Part shown: positions 29,770 through 42,462 of the stretch, in pieces
Position numbering within the stretch: the stretch's first letter is position 1
How the letters are laid out: each line of letters begins with the position of its first letter
Source of the DNA: Actinomycetota bacterium
GTDB lineage: Bacteria; Actinomycetota; Actinomycetes; Mycobacteriales; JACQDL01
Length of the DNA stretch: 64,000 nt
Assembly: GCA_016201065.1 (NCBI GenBank)
Contig: JACQDL010000064.1
Location: 23,121 to 87,120 of the forward strand
Direction of reading: 5' to 3'
The notes under the pieces: model-generated
The model's database searches: none
The model's input: only the letters and a program-made list of their open reading frames with translations
Told to the model about the DNA's origin: nothing
Program-made: the position numbers and the translations under genes

Positions 29770-30467
29770 CCAGTCACGCTCTCCATGCGAGGTGGGAAGA
29801 CCCCTCCATTCTGGCCCACCGCGCGGGCAACGTTGACGTAGGAGTAGCGATGTTCCGGGCAGGGACCGAGCGCGGCGAGCGCGGCGGCGTGCGCGGGGGT
29901 GACATAACCCTTGTGGGTGGCGAAGTCGTACCGCGGGTAGCGGTCGTGCAGGCGGGACATCTCCCGGTCCCGGGTGACCTTGGCCAGTACCGAGGCGGCG
30001 GCGACACAGGCGGCCACCCGGTCGCCCCTCCAGACGGCCAGCGCCGGAACACCCAGCCCGTCCACGCCGAACCCGTCGGTCAGCACGTAGGACGGGGCCG
30101 GCGACAGCCGCGCCAGCGCCCGCCGCATGCCCTCCAGGTTCGTCACGTGGAGGCCACGACGATCCACCTCCGCCACCGGGATCACGACCACCGCCCAGGA
30201 CTCGGCCCGGGACACCACTTCCTCATACACCCGCTCCCGGGCCGCCGGAGTGAGCAGCTTGGAATCCGCCAACCCGGGAACCTGGCCGCGCCGCCCAGCG
30301 GGCAGCGCGCAGGCGGCCACCACCAGCGGTCCGGCGCACGCCCCCCGGCCCGCCTCGTCCGCACCGGCGATCCGCGCGAAGCCGCGGCGGCGCAGCGCCG
30401 TCTCCAGCGCCCACAACCCGGCGGAGCGCCGTACCGCCGTCCGCTGCGGGCTCCTCACCCGGCCCAC
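29766..30467 (-). CDS. rnhB: Ribonuclease HII
   Basis: It cleaves the RNA strand of RNA-DNA hybrids, including single ribonucleotides in DNA. It has 233 residues. The active site is complete: Asp-Glu in IAGADEAGRGACAGPLV, Asp in the LTDGFGV region and Asp in KVTRDREMSRLHD. The N-terminal 25 residues are a variable extension. It lies 15 bases from lepB and is coupled to the DUF2469 gene. Confidence 0.96.
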   Translation of the reverse strand: MGRVRSPQRTAVRRSAGLWALETALRRRGFARIAGADEAGRGACAGPLVVAACALPAGRRGQVPGLADSKLLTPAARERVYEEVVSRAESWAVVVIPVAEVDRRGLHVTNLEGMRRALARLSPAPSYVLTDGFGVDGLGVPALAVWRGDRVAACVAAASVLAKVTRDREMSRLHDRYPRYDFATHKGYVTPAHAAALAALGPCPEHRYSYVNVARAVGQNGGVFPPRMESVTG

Positions 30468-30482
30468 CTCGGCACCGCGACC

Positions 30483-31361
30483 CTACCGGCGCCGAGCCGC
30501 CAGCCGCCGGGTCCGCCGCCACCGCCACACGCCGGCCGGGAGCATGACCGCGAGGCTCATCGTGAGCGGTACGGCGGCGCCCACCGGTCGGCTGGCAGTG
30601 ACCGTGGACGGCGTGCCCAGGGTGTTCCACCTCGACGGCGGCCACGCGATGACGAACGCGCGGCCGATCACATCGCTGACCGCGACGGTGCCGTGCCCGG
30701 GGTCAGCCATGTGCGCGCGGCTGTCCAGGGAGTCGTTTCGGTGGTCGCCCATCACCCACAACCGGCCCTGCGGGACCAGCACCGGTCCGAACGAGCCCGT
30801 GTCCGGCGTCGCCGGACCATCGACGTAGACGTATGGCTCGGTCAGCGGCCGGCCGTCGACCAGCACCCGCCCCTCGGCGTCGCAGCACCGCACGGTCTGG
30901 CCGCCCACGGCGATCACCCGCTTGATGAAGTCCTTCTCGTTGGGCTGCGCGATGCCCACCAGCTGGCCCAGGGCTCGCGCCGCCCAGGCAACCGGGTTGG
31001 TGGGCGGCGACACCCGGGACTCCGGCGCCCACGAGTCCGCTCCGCGGAAGACCACGATGTCGCCCGGCTGCGGGTCCCGGAACCGGTAGCTCAGCTTCTC
31101 GACGAGGACCCGATCACCCGAGCATCCGCCGCATCCGTGCAGGGTCTGCTCCATGGAGCCGGACGGGATGAAGAACGCCTGCGCCACGAATGTCTTGATC
31201 AGAAACGCCAGCACGAGGGCGATCCCGAGCAGGATCGGAAGCTCCCGCCAGAACGACGACCGCACCTTCGGCGCCGCCCGATCGGTACCGGCGGCGATAC
31301 CGGCGGTACCGGCGGTACCGGGGGAATCGACGGAGGACTCGACGGGGGTTTCCTCACTCAT
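30483..31361 (-). CDS. lepB: Signal peptidase I
   Basis: A membrane Ser/Lys protease that removes Sec and Tat signal peptides. It has 292 residues. A Thr/Gly/Ala-rich cytoplasmic N-terminus precedes TM1 (LLGIALVLAFLIKTFVAQAF). Box B is FIPSGSMEQTL with catalytic Ser, box D is DFIKRVIAVGG with catalytic Lys, and box E is VMGDHRNDSLDSRAH. A C-terminal TM-like stretch (PLTMSLAVMLPAGVW) and an Arg-rich end are present. It follows rplS. Confidence 0.95.
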   Translation of the reverse strand: MSEETPVESSVDSPGTAGTAGIAAGTDRAAPKVRSSFWRELPILLGIALVLAFLIKTFVAQAFFIPSGSMEQTLHGCGGCSGDRVLVEKLSYRFRDPQPGDIVVFRGADSWAPESRVSPPTNPVAWAARALGQLVGIAQPNEKDFIKRVIAVGGQTVRCCDAEGRVLVDGRPLTEPYVYVDGPATPDTGSFGPVLVPQGRLWVMGDHRNDSLDSRAHMADPGHGTVAVSDVIGRAFVIAWPPSRWNTLGTPSTVTASRPVGAAVPLTMSLAVMLPAGVWRWRRTRRLAARRR

Positions 31362-31397
31362 TCCGCGGAGCCTAACCCGGCAACCTGAGACGCATCC

Positions 31398-31757
31398 TCA
31401 GCGAGCCGGGGCCGTCTCCCGCTTCTCCCTGATCTTGGCGGCCTTGCCGCGCAGGTCGCGCAGGTAGTAGAGCTTGGCCCGGCGGACGTCGCCGCGGGTC
31501 ACAATCTCGATCTTGGCGATGATCGGCGTGTGCACCGGGAACGTGCGCTCGACCCCGATGCCGAAGCTCACCTTGCGGACGGTGAACGTCTCCCGCACAC
31601 CGCCGCCCTGGCGCCGGATCACCACGCCCTGGAAGACCTGGATCCGCTCGCGGGTGCCCTCGACCACCCGCACGTGCACCTTGACGGTGTCGCCGGGCCG
31701 GAAGTCCGGGATGTCGGAACGCAGCGACCGAGCGTCCAGGGCGTCCAGGGTATGCAT
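31398..31757 (-). CDS. rplS: 50S ribosomal protein L19
   Basis: A large-subunit protein at the 30S-50S interface. It has 119 residues from ATG 31757 ([17 protein letters not shown]). Signature segments are [36 protein letters not shown] and [15 protein letters not shown]. It lies between trmD and lepB, separated from trmD by 157 bases with a small hairpin at 31817-31833. Confidence 0.97.
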   Translation of the reverse strand: MHTLDALDARSLRSDIPDFRPGDTVKVHVRVVEGTRERIQVFQGVVIRRQGGGVRETFTVRKVSFGIGVERTFPVHTPIIAKIEIVTRGDVRRAKLYYLRDLRGKAAKIREKRETAPAR

Positions 31758-31816
31758 CTCGGCCTTCGCTTCCTCAGTACGACGGACACGCACGCACGTG
31801 CCGTGATCATCTCGAC

Positions 31817-31833
31817 CTGGTGGCAGTCACCAG
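31817..31833 (-). other. Small hairpin in the rplS leader
   Basis: CTGGTG (31817-31822) pairs with CACCAG (31828-31833) around a 5-base loop, 60 bases ahead of the rplS start on the minus strand. It could be a ribosomal-protein leader element or the end of the trmD message. Short stems like this are common by chance at such GC. Confidence 0.3.
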
Positions 31834-31914
31834 CCGCCCGACCGGGCAGCGGCAGCCAGCCCACTGTGCCACATCCTCGCGGGAGGACGAAAACCGGGGC
31901 GCCGCGGGAGGGGG

Positions 31915-32703
31915 TCAGGACGGGTGGCCAGGACGGTTCCCGGCCGGTGGGACATCCGCCGCCACCTCGGCGACGACGGCCTGGTCCCGATCGTCGAGAG
32001 TCCCCGCCGGGAGCGCCGCCAGCAGATCCGGCCGGCGGCGGGCGGTACGGCGCAGTGCCTCGTCCCGGCGCCAACGGGTGATCTGCTCATGGTGCCCGGA
32101 GAGCAGCACCTCCGGCACCCGACGCCCCCGCCAGATCTCGGGGCGGGTGTACGCCGGCCCCTCCAGCAAGCCGTCGGCGAAGGAGTCCTGCTCGGCGCTG
32201 GCCACGTTCCCGAGCACCCCGGGCAGCAGCCGGGCCACCGCCTCCACCACGACCAGCACCGCGACCTCACCACCGGCGAGCACGTAGTCGCCCAGCGACA
32301 GCTCGGTGACCGGCATCCGGGCCGTCGCGTCGTCGATCACCCGCTGGTCGATGCCCTCGTACCGGCCGCAGGCGAACATCAGCCACGGCTCGCGGGCGAG
32401 CTCGTGGGCCAACCGCTGGGTGAACGGCACGCCGGCGGGGGTCGGCAGCACCAGCCGCGGCGGCGGGGTCCGGTCCGGTGGCGCGACCGCGTCCAGGGCC
32501 CGCCCCCACGGTTCGGGCTTCATCAGCATCCCCGGCCCCCCGCCGTACGGGGAGTCGTCGACCGTCCGGTGCGCGTCCTCGGTCCACCGCCGCAGGTCGT
32601 GCACGGTGACGTCGAGCCGACCCCGGTCGACGGCCCGGCCGATCAGGGACTGGCGCAGTGGTGCCAGGTACTCGGGGAAGATCGAGATGACGTCGATCCT
32701 CAT
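31915..32703 (-). CDS. trmD: tRNA (guanine37-N1)-methyltransferase TrmD
   Basis: A SPOUT enzyme that makes m1G37 in tRNAs and prevents +1 frameshifts. It has 262 residues. Signatures are [16 protein letters not shown] at the N-terminus, [14 protein letters not shown] and the trefoil-knot SAM site [11 protein letters not shown] and [12 protein letters not shown]. Its ATG overlaps the rimM stop by four bases. Order trmD-rimM-khpA-rpsP is conserved. Confidence 0.97.
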   Translation of the reverse strand: MRIDVISIFPEYLAPLRQSLIGRAVDRGRLDVTVHDLRRWTEDAHRTVDDSPYGGGPGMLMKPEPWGRALDAVAPPDRTPPPRLVLPTPAGVPFTQRLAHELAREPWLMFACGRYEGIDQRVIDDATARMPVTELSLGDYVLAGGEVAVLVVVEAVARLLPGVLGNVASAEQDSFADGLLEGPAYTRPEIWRGRRVPEVLLSGHHEQITRWRRDEALRRTARRRPDLLAALPAGTLDDRDQAVVAEVAADVPPAGNRPGHPS

Positions 32704-33209
32704 AGCTCCAGCAGCCCCTCGGGCGGGGCGACGACGAGCCGGCCGCCGGGCAGGTCGACCTCCGGCACCATCGCGGTGAGGAACGGCACCAGCGCCTCGC
32801 CGCCCGCGGACCGGGCCACCGCGAGCAGGTCGCCGGACGGTGCGTGGATCACCTCCGACACCACGCCCAGCACCTGCCCGTCCGGCAGCTCTGCCCGCAG
32901 ACCGACGAGCTGGTGGTCGTAGAACTCATCCGGGTCGGTCAGCTCGGCCAGATCTGTGGTGTCGACCACGAGCAGGGTGCCCCGCAGCCGCTCTGCCGCC
33001 TCCCGACCGCCCACCCCGTCGAAGGTGAGCAGCAGCCGGCCGGAATGCCAGTGCATCCGGCCGACCGTCAACGGACCCCGTTCGGCCGGGTCGGTGACGA
33101 GCACCGACCCGGCCGCGAAGCGCGCCTCCGGGTCGTCGGTGCGGACCTCGACCGACACCTCACCGCGCACACCGTGCGGCTTGCCGATGCGCCCGACGAT
33201 GAGCTGCAC
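32700..33209 (-). CDS. rimM: Ribosome maturation factor RimM
   Basis: It helps 30S assembly through S19. It has 169 residues. The N-terminal domain starts [20 protein letters not shown], and the PRC-barrel domain carries [18 protein letters not shown]. The C-terminus [20 protein letters not shown] is typical. It lies three bases from khpA and is coupled to trmD. Confidence 0.96.
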   Translation of the reverse strand: MQLIVGRIGKPHGVRGEVSVEVRTDDPEARFAAGSVLVTDPAERGPLTVGRMHWHSGRLLLTFDGVGGREAAERLRGTLLVVDTTDLAELTDPDEFYDHQLVGLRAELPDGQVLGVVSEVIHAPSGDLLAVARSAGGEALVPFLTAMVPEVDLPGGRLVVAPPEGLLEL

Positions 33210-33212
33210 CGG

Positions 33213-33449
33213 CTAGGGCCGGTCGGTGTCCACGACGTCCACCCGGACGCCCCGACCACCGATACCGGCCATCACCTGGCGCAGCGCCTTGGCAGTGCGG
33301 CCGTTTCGCCCGATCACCTTGCCCAGATCGTCCGGGTGGACCCGAACCTCCAGCCGGCGCCCACGTCGGGAGCTGACCAGGTCCACCCGCACGTCATCGG
33401 GATTGTCGACGATCCCGCGGACCAGGTGCTCCAACGCGGAGGCGAGCAC
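33213..33449 (-). CDS. khpA: KH domain RNA-binding protein KhpA
   Basis: A 78-residue protein made of a single KH domain, with the GXXG-type loop in DDLGKVIGRNGRTAKALRQV. KhpA binds many RNAs, often with KhpB, and affects cell size and division in other Gram-positives. GTG 33449 follows the rpsP stop with no gap, so it is translated by reinitiation or coupling. Function here is from homology. Confidence 0.93.
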   Translation of the reverse strand: MLASALEHLVRGIVDNPDDVRVDLVSSRRGRRLEVRVHPDDLGKVIGRNGRTAKALRQVMAGIGGRGVRVDVVDTDRP

Positions 33450-33914
33450 CTAGCCCTCCGCGGGCACGGCGGCCGGCTCGGCCGCGGCAGGCACGGCGTC
33501 GGTGGCTGGACCGGCGTCGGCCTTCTTCGCCGCCTTCTTCTTCGGCGTCGTGGCCGCGGTGGTCGGCTCCTCCATGGCCTGCTTCGCGGCGGCCTCGAAG
33601 ATGGCCCGCCGGTCCGGCTTGGGCGGCGCGGTACGCACGCCCTGGGTCGGGGCGGGCAGCCCCTTGTGCGCCTGCCAGTCGCCGGTCAGCTTGAGCAGGA
33701 CCGCGACCGGCTCGGTCGGCTGCGCACCGACACCCAGCCAGTACCGCGCCCGCTCGGAGTCCACCTCGATGAACGAGGGGTCCTCCTTCGGACGGTACTT
33801 CCCGATGATCTCGATGTATTTGCCGTCCCGCTTGGTCCGGGCGTCCGCGACAACGATGCGGTACTGCGGGTTGCGGATCTTGCCATGGCGCTGCAGTTTG
33901 ATCTTGACAGCCAC
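33450..33914 (-). CDS. rpsP: 30S ribosomal protein S16
   Basis: A small-subunit assembly protein. It has 154 residues from GTG 33914 ([19 protein letters not shown]). The first 85 residues are the S16 core ([35 protein letters not shown]). The rest is an Ala/Lys/Pro-rich tail with KKKAAKKAD that is typical of actinobacteria. It heads the rpsP-khpA-rimM-trmD operon; the leader holds a long hairpin at 33951-33980. Confidence 0.97.
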   Translation of the reverse strand: MAVKIKLQRHGKIRNPQYRIVVADARTKRDGKYIEIIGKYRPKEDPSFIEVDSERARYWLGVGAQPTEPVAVLLKLTGDWQAHKGLPAPTQGVRTAPPKPDRRAIFEAAAKQAMEEPTTAATTPKKKAAKKADAGPATDAVPAAAEPAAVPAEG

Positions 33915-33950
33915 GTTTGCCGATGCTCCGGTCGATTGAAAGGGTGAACT

Positions 33951-33980
33951 CCTGGCAACCGCGTGGGGCTCGGTGCCAGG
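33951..33980 (-). promoter_or_regulatory. Leader hairpin upstream of rpsP
   Basis: CCTGGCAACCG (33951-33961) pairs with CGGTGCCAGG (33971-33980) with one bulged base and a 9-base loop. It ends about 37 bases before the rpsP GTG. A stem this long in a ribosomal-protein leader may serve autoregulation, but no S16 leader of this type is known to me. Confidence 0.4.
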
Positions 33981-34141
33981 TGTTCGGGGACAGGATGCGC
34001 GGTGGTGAGAGGGTCCGCCCGCGCGCCCAGTGCTCGGCCGATGATTCTGCCACGAGACCACCCCGCAGAGCGAAACCGACCGGACCCGAACGTCCCGCCG
34101 GCCGGCTCCGGCTCCCGGCTCCGGCTCGCGGCTGGGTGAGA

Positions 34142-35548
34142 TCAGTAGGCGCGCGCCACGTAGGCCACCAGCTCCGGCTCATCGCCGGAGTCCGGCACCG
34201 AGCCGTCGGCACGCACCAGGCAGCGGACGCTGACCGACTGCTCCGCGAGCCGCTGCTCCCCCGCCTCGCCGAGCACCGCCCAGGGGATCCGAGCCCAGCC
34301 GCCCGAGGCCGCCTCGGCGGCCTCCTCCGGGGTGGCGACGTCGACCACCCGCGCATCGAGGCGCTCCCGCGCCGCCCGGTACAGTTCGGCCTGCTCCTCG
34401 GCGAGCGCGGCGGTGACCGCCCGGACGAGTCCGGTGAGCGGCACGGACGTCTTCGTGCCGGCGATCCGCCGCACCAGGGTGACCGACTGCTCGGCGAGGT
34501 CCCGCGGTCCGATCTCGACCCGCAGCGGGTACCCCTTGAGCTCGGCGTCCACCGCCCGCCGGCCGAACGGCGTGTCGGTGCGCAGCTCCGCCTCGGCCCG
34601 CACGCCCGCCGCGGACAGCTCGGCGGCCACCGCCACGGCCCGCTCGACCGTCTCCGCCTTCACGGCCACCACCAGCACCTGCACCGGAGCCAGCAGTGGC
34701 GGCACCCGCAGGCCGTTGTCGTCGCCGTGCGCCATGATCAGGCCACCGACCATGCGGGTCGAGGCGCCCCAGGAGGTGGTCCAGACATGCTGCCGGGCGC
34801 CCGTGGCGTCTAGGTAGTCGATGTCGAAGGCCCGGGCGAAGTTCTGCCCCAGCTCGTGGCTGGTGCCCATCTGGAGGGCCTTGCCGTCACCCATCATCCC
34901 CTCGCAGGTGAGGGTGTTGATCGCGCCGGCGAACCGCTCCCGCGCGGTCTTCCGACCGACCACGATGGGCATGGCGAGGACGTTGACCATGAAGTCCTGG
35001 TAGACGTCGTGCAGGATCATCCGGGCGTAGTCGCGCGCGTCCTCGAACGTCGCGTGCGCGGTGTGCCCCTCCTGCCAGAGGAACTCGCTGGTCCGCAGGA
35101 ACACCCGGGGCCGCAGCTCCCACCGCACGACGTTCGCCCACTGGTTGAGCAGCAACGGTAGGTCCCGGTAGCTCTGCACCCACTTGGCCATGAACTCGCC
35201 GATGACCGTCTCACTGGTCGGCCGGACCACGACCGGCTCCTCCAGCTCCTTGCCCCCGGCGTGGGTCACCACCGCCAGCTCGGGGCTGAACCCCTCGACG
35301 TGCTCGGCCTCCCGCTTCAGGTACGACTCGGGGATGAACAGCGGGAAGTACGCGTTGCGCGCCCCAGCGGCCTTGATTCGGGCGTCGACCTCGGCCTGCA
35401 TCCGTTCCCACAGCGAGTACCCGTACGGCCGGATCACCATCGTGCCGCGCACCGGGCCGGACTCGGCCAGCTCGGCCTTGGCGATGACGTCCTGGTACCA
35501 GCGCGGGAAATCCGCCGCCTGCGGGGTGAGCACGGGTGCCTTTGCCAT
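34142..35548 (-). CDS. proS: Prolyl-tRNA synthetase, archaeal/eukaryotic-type (short, no editing insert)
   Basis: It charges tRNA-Pro. At 468 residues it is far shorter than the approximately 570-residue bacterial form because the INS editing domain between motifs 2 and 3 is absent. Class II motifs are seen in [20 protein letters not shown] and [20 protein letters not shown], followed by [10 protein letters not shown], with motif 3 in [20 protein letters not shown]. It ends in Tyr (VAYVARAY), as in the archaeal-type group with the extra C-terminal domain. Mycobacteria keep the bacterial-type gene beside rimP, and no such gene is found there in this window. It is flanked by rpsP and an amidohydrolase gene. 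Confidence 0.92.
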   Translation of the reverse strand: MAKAPVLTPQAADFPRWYQDVIAKAELAESGPVRGTMVIRPYGYSLWERMQAEVDARIKAAGARNAYFPLFIPESYLKREAEHVEGFSPELAVVTHAGGKELEEPVVVRPTSETVIGEFMAKWVQSYRDLPLLLNQWANVVRWELRPRVFLRTSEFLWQEGHTAHATFEDARDYARMILHDVYQDFMVNVLAMPIVVGRKTARERFAGAINTLTCEGMMGDGKALQMGTSHELGQNFARAFDIDYLDATGARQHVWTTSWGASTRMVGGLIMAHGDDNGLRVPPLLAPVQVLVVAVKAETVERAVAVAAELSAAGVRAEAELRTDTPFGRRAVDAELKGYPLRVEIGPRDLAEQSVTLVRRIAGTKTSVPLTGLVRAVTAALAEEQAELYRAARERLDARVVDVATPEEAAEAASGGWARIPWAVLGEAGEQRLAEQSVSVRCLVRADGSVPDSGDEPELVAYVARAY

Positions 35549-35570
35549 GGCGGTGAATGCTACGGGGCGG

Positions 35571-36665
35571 TCAGCACGGCGGCCGGCCGGCCCCCCGCAC
35601 CCGGCCCCGGAGCATGATCAGCATCGGCGTGTCCAGCACGGTCAGATCGGACCGGGGGTCGGCGGCGTAGACCACCAGGTCGGCCGGGGCGCCCTCGACG
35701 AGCCCCGGCAGCCCCAGCCACTCCCGGGCGGCCCAAGACCCCGCCGCCAGCGCGTCCGTCGAGGTCAGCCCGGCCGCGTGCAGCGCGCGGATCTCGTCCG
35801 CGACCAGGCCGTGCGGCAGCAGGCCACCCGCGTCAGTCCCGCAGTAGATCGGCACACCTGCCTCGTACGCCGCCCGGACCCGCTCCCGGGAGGTGCGGTG
35901 CAGCCGCCGCATCCGACTCGCGTAGGTGGGGTACTTCGTCGCGTCGGCGGCGATGGCAGGGAAGTTGTCGGTGTTGATCAGGGTCGGGACCAGGGCCGTG
36001 CCGTGCTCCAGCATGCTCCCGATCACGTCGTCGGTCAGGCCGGTGCCGTGTTCGATGGAGTCCACTCCCGCCGCGACAAGGTCCGGCAGCGCCTCCGCAC
36101 CGAAGGTGTGCACCGCGACCCGCGCGCCCGCGGCGTGCGCGGCCGCCACCGCCACCCGCAGCGTCTCGGCCGGCCACAGCGGTGCCAGGTCACCCACCGA
36201 CCGGTCGATCCAGTCCCCGACCAGCTTCACCCAGCCGTCACCCCGGGCCGCCTGGGCAGCCAGCTCACCGGCGAGCTCGATCGGTTCGACCTCGACCGCG
36301 AGGCCCCGGATGTACAGCTTCGTCCGGGCCACGTGCCGGCCCGCCCGCAGGATCCGGGGCTGGTCCGCCTCGCCGTCCAGGAACCGGGTGTCCACCGGCG
36401 AGCCGGCGTCCCGCAGCAGCAACGCCCCGGCGTCCCGGTCGGCGGCCGACTGCTCCCGGACGCGGTCGGGTTCGGCGACCGGACCGTCCGGGCCGAGCCC
36501 GACGTGGCAGTGCGCGTCCACCAGGCCGGGCAGCACCCAGCCGGACCGGGTCACGGTCTCCGCCCCCGCCACCGGTTCCAGGGTCAGGTGGCCGTCCAGC
36601 ACGTAGAGGTCCCGCTCGACACCGTCGGGGAGGAGCACGCCACGCAGGTGCAGCCGCGGGCTCAC
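35571..36665 (-). CDS. Amidohydrolase family protein
   Basis: A 364-residue metal-dependent hydrolase of the amidohydrolase superfamily. The beta-sandwich and TIM-barrel start is GWVLPGLVDAHCHVGLG (HxH metal ligands near residue 52). Further ligands are the Lys in GDGWVKLVGDW, His in VAVHTFG and IEHGTG, and Asp in YCGTDAGGLLPHG. It resembles imidazolonepropionase/Xaa-Pro dipeptidase-like members, and the substrate is unknown. The GTG start overlaps the ffh stop as GTGA. A homologue sits in the same place next to ffh in mycobacteria. Confidence 0.88.
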   Translation of the reverse strand: MSPRLHLRGVLLPDGVERDLYVLDGHLTLEPVAGAETVTRSGWVLPGLVDAHCHVGLGPDGPVAEPDRVREQSAADRDAGALLLRDAGSPVDTRFLDGEADQPRILRAGRHVARTKLYIRGLAVEVEPIELAGELAAQAARGDGWVKLVGDWIDRSVGDLAPLWPAETLRVAVAAAHAAGARVAVHTFGAEALPDLVAAGVDSIEHGTGLTDDVIGSMLEHGTALVPTLINTDNFPAIAADATKYPTYASRMRRLHRTSRERVRAAYEAGVPIYCGTDAGGLLPHGLVADEIRALHAAGLTSTDALAAGSWAAREWLGLPGLVEGAPADLVVYAADPRSDLTVLDTPMLIMLRGRVRGAGRPPC

Positions 36666-38191
36666 GGCTTCGGGAACCTCAGCCTGGACAGGTCTGGCAG
36701 CTCGGTGCCGGGCGGCAGCCCGGCCAGCGGATGGCCGGCCGGCGGCAGGCCGGGAAGGCCACCGGGGAAGCCTGCCCCAGGGAGCCGCGGCTGGGTCGGC
36801 CCGCGACCGCCGGTCGGGCCGGCCTTGCCCTTCTTCCCCTTCTTGGTGCGGGTCTTGGAGACCCTCCGCCGGGCACCGGGGAAGCCCGCCGCGCCGGCCA
36901 TCTGCTGCATCAGCTTGCGTGCCTCGAAGAACCGGTCGACCAGGCTGTTCACCTCGGTGACGGTGACCCCCGAACCGCGGGCGATGCGGACCCGCCGCGA
37001 GCCGTTGATGAGCTTCGGGTCCTGCCGCTCGGCCGGGGTCATCGACCGGATGATCGCCGCGGTCCGGTCCAGCTCCCGCTCGTCGATGGACCCGATCGCG
37101 TCCTTCATCTGCCCGGCGCCGGGGAGCATGCCGAGCAGGTTCTGCAGCGGCCCCATCCGCCGGAGGGCGAGCATCTGCTCGAGGAAGTCCTCCAGCGTGA
37201 AGCTGTTGCCGGAGGCGAGCTTGCTCGCCATCCGCTCGGCCTCGGCCTCGTCGAAGGTCGCCTCGGCCTGCTCAATCAGCGACAGCACGTCACCCATGCC
37301 GAGGATCCGGGAGGCCATCCGGTCCGGGTGGAAGACGTCGAAGTCGGCCAGCTTCTCGCCGTTGGACGCGAACATGATCGGCTGCCCGGTGACGTGCCGC
37401 ACCGACAGCGCCGCGCCACCACGGGCGTCGCCGTCGAGCTTCGTGAGCACCACGCCGGTGAAACCGACGCCATCCCGGAACGCCGCCGCGGTGGTCACCG
37501 CGTCCTGCCCCAGCATCGCGTCGACGACGAACAGCGTCTCGTCGGGGTTGATCGCGTCCCGGATCGCGGCCGCCTGCGCCATCATCTCGGCGTCGATGCC
37601 GAGCCGGCCGGCGGTGTCCACGACGACGATGTCGTGCATCCGGTGCCTGGCCTGCTCGACACCCTGGCGGGCCACCGCGACCGGGTCGCCGATCCCGTTG
37701 CCCGGCTCGGGCGCGAACACCTCGACCTCGGCCTGGCGGGCGACCACCTGGAGCTGGGTGACCGCGTTGGGGCGCTGCAGGTCGGCGGCGACCAGCAGCG
37801 GGGTGTGCCCCTGCTTCCGCAGCCACAGCGCGAGCTTGCCGGCGAGGGTGGTCTTGCCGGCACCCTGCAGGCCCGCGAGCATGATCACGGTCGGTGGGTT
37901 CTTCGCGAGCCTCAACCGGCGGGTCTCCCCGCCGAGCACGGTGACGAGCCCATCGTCGACGATCTTGATGATCTGCTGCGCCGGGTTCAGCGCCCTGGAG
38001 ACCTCCGCGCCCCGGGCCCGGGTCCGGATCGCGGCAATGAACTCCTTGACGACCGGCAGCGCGACGTCTGCCTCCAGCAGCGCGATCCGGATCTCCCGGG
38101 CGGTCGCGTCAATGTCGGCCTCGGTCAGCCGACCCTTGCTACGCAGACCGGAGAAGACCTTCTCCAAGCGCTCGGAGAGCGTGTCGAACAC
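36662..38191 (-). CDS. ffh: Signal recognition particle protein Ffh
   Basis: The SRP54 GTPase that binds signal sequences and 4.5S RNA and delivers nascent membrane proteins to FtsY. It has 509 residues from GTG 38191 (VFDTLSERLEKVFSGLRSKG), chosen for GGGG five bases upstream; GTG 38215 is an alternative. NG-domain motifs are GLQGAGKTT, VDTAGRLGID and LTKLDGDARGG. The M domain holds LLGMLPGAGQMKDA and the RNA-binding GSGVTVTEVN. The last 60 residues are Pro/Gly-rich with KTRTKKGKKGK. Confidence 0.97.
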   Translation of the reverse strand: MFDTLSERLEKVFSGLRSKGRLTEADIDATAREIRIALLEADVALPVVKEFIAAIRTRARGAEVSRALNPAQQIIKIVDDGLVTVLGGETRRLRLAKNPPTVIMLAGLQGAGKTTLAGKLALWLRKQGHTPLLVAADLQRPNAVTQLQVVARQAEVEVFAPEPGNGIGDPVAVARQGVEQARHRMHDIVVVDTAGRLGIDAEMMAQAAAIRDAINPDETLFVVDAMLGQDAVTTAAAFRDGVGFTGVVLTKLDGDARGGAALSVRHVTGQPIMFASNGEKLADFDVFHPDRMASRILGMGDVLSLIEQAEATFDEAEAERMASKLASGNSFTLEDFLEQMLALRRMGPLQNLLGMLPGAGQMKDAIGSIDERELDRTAAIIRSMTPAERQDPKLINGSRRVRIARGSGVTVTEVNSLVDRFFEARKLMQQMAGAAGFPGARRRVSKTRTKKGKKGKAGPTGGRGPTQPRLPGAGFPGGLPGLPPAGHPLAGLPPGTELPDLSRLRFPKP

Positions 38192-38288
38192 AGGCACCCC
38201 AGGGTTCTCGGCCACGGCCGGCGCACCTCGGGCGCCGGCTCGCAGCCAGCGTAGTCGGTGCTCTGCGGCGCCGTCGGTGGCCGGCTGA

Positions 38289-42272
<3,984 letters not shown>

Positions 42273-42366
42273 ATGCCCTGAGCCTCCCTTCGGGGGAGCC
42301 GGCCGGCCCCACCATTCGGAAGGAGCCTCAGGGCCGACTGTTTCACCGGAAGGTGTTCGCCTGTTT

Positions 42367-42384
42367 CCGATGTGTGAACATCGG
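42367..42384 (-). other. Perfect 7-base inverted repeat between ftsY and amtB
   Basis: CCGATGT (42367-42373) and ACATCGG (42378-42384) flank a 4-base loop. It lies between the candidate GlnR region and the amtB start, so it could be an operator palindrome or a leader hairpin. It is also placed to be the end of an ftsY transcript. Confidence 0.35.
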
Positions 42385-42395
42385 ACCAACTGCGG

Positions 42396-42433
42396 GTCAC
42401 TGATGTTACGTAACCGTACTTACGCGGCGAAAC
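42396..42433. promoter_or_regulatory. Candidate GlnR-type operator upstream of amtB
   Basis: Actinobacterial GlnR boxes are gTnAC and GaAAC half-sites at 11-base steps. GTCAC (42396-42400) and GAAAC (42429-42433) are spaced by exactly three steps (33 bases). A perfect palindrome GTTACGTAAC (42405-42414) and GTAC lie between, but the two inner half-sites do not match at the exact phase. GlnR control of amtB-glnB-glnD is known in Streptomyces; the site here is a candidate only. Confidence 0.35.
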
Positions 42434-42462
42434 ACGCACGACCGGGACGAACTCGCGCCGGC

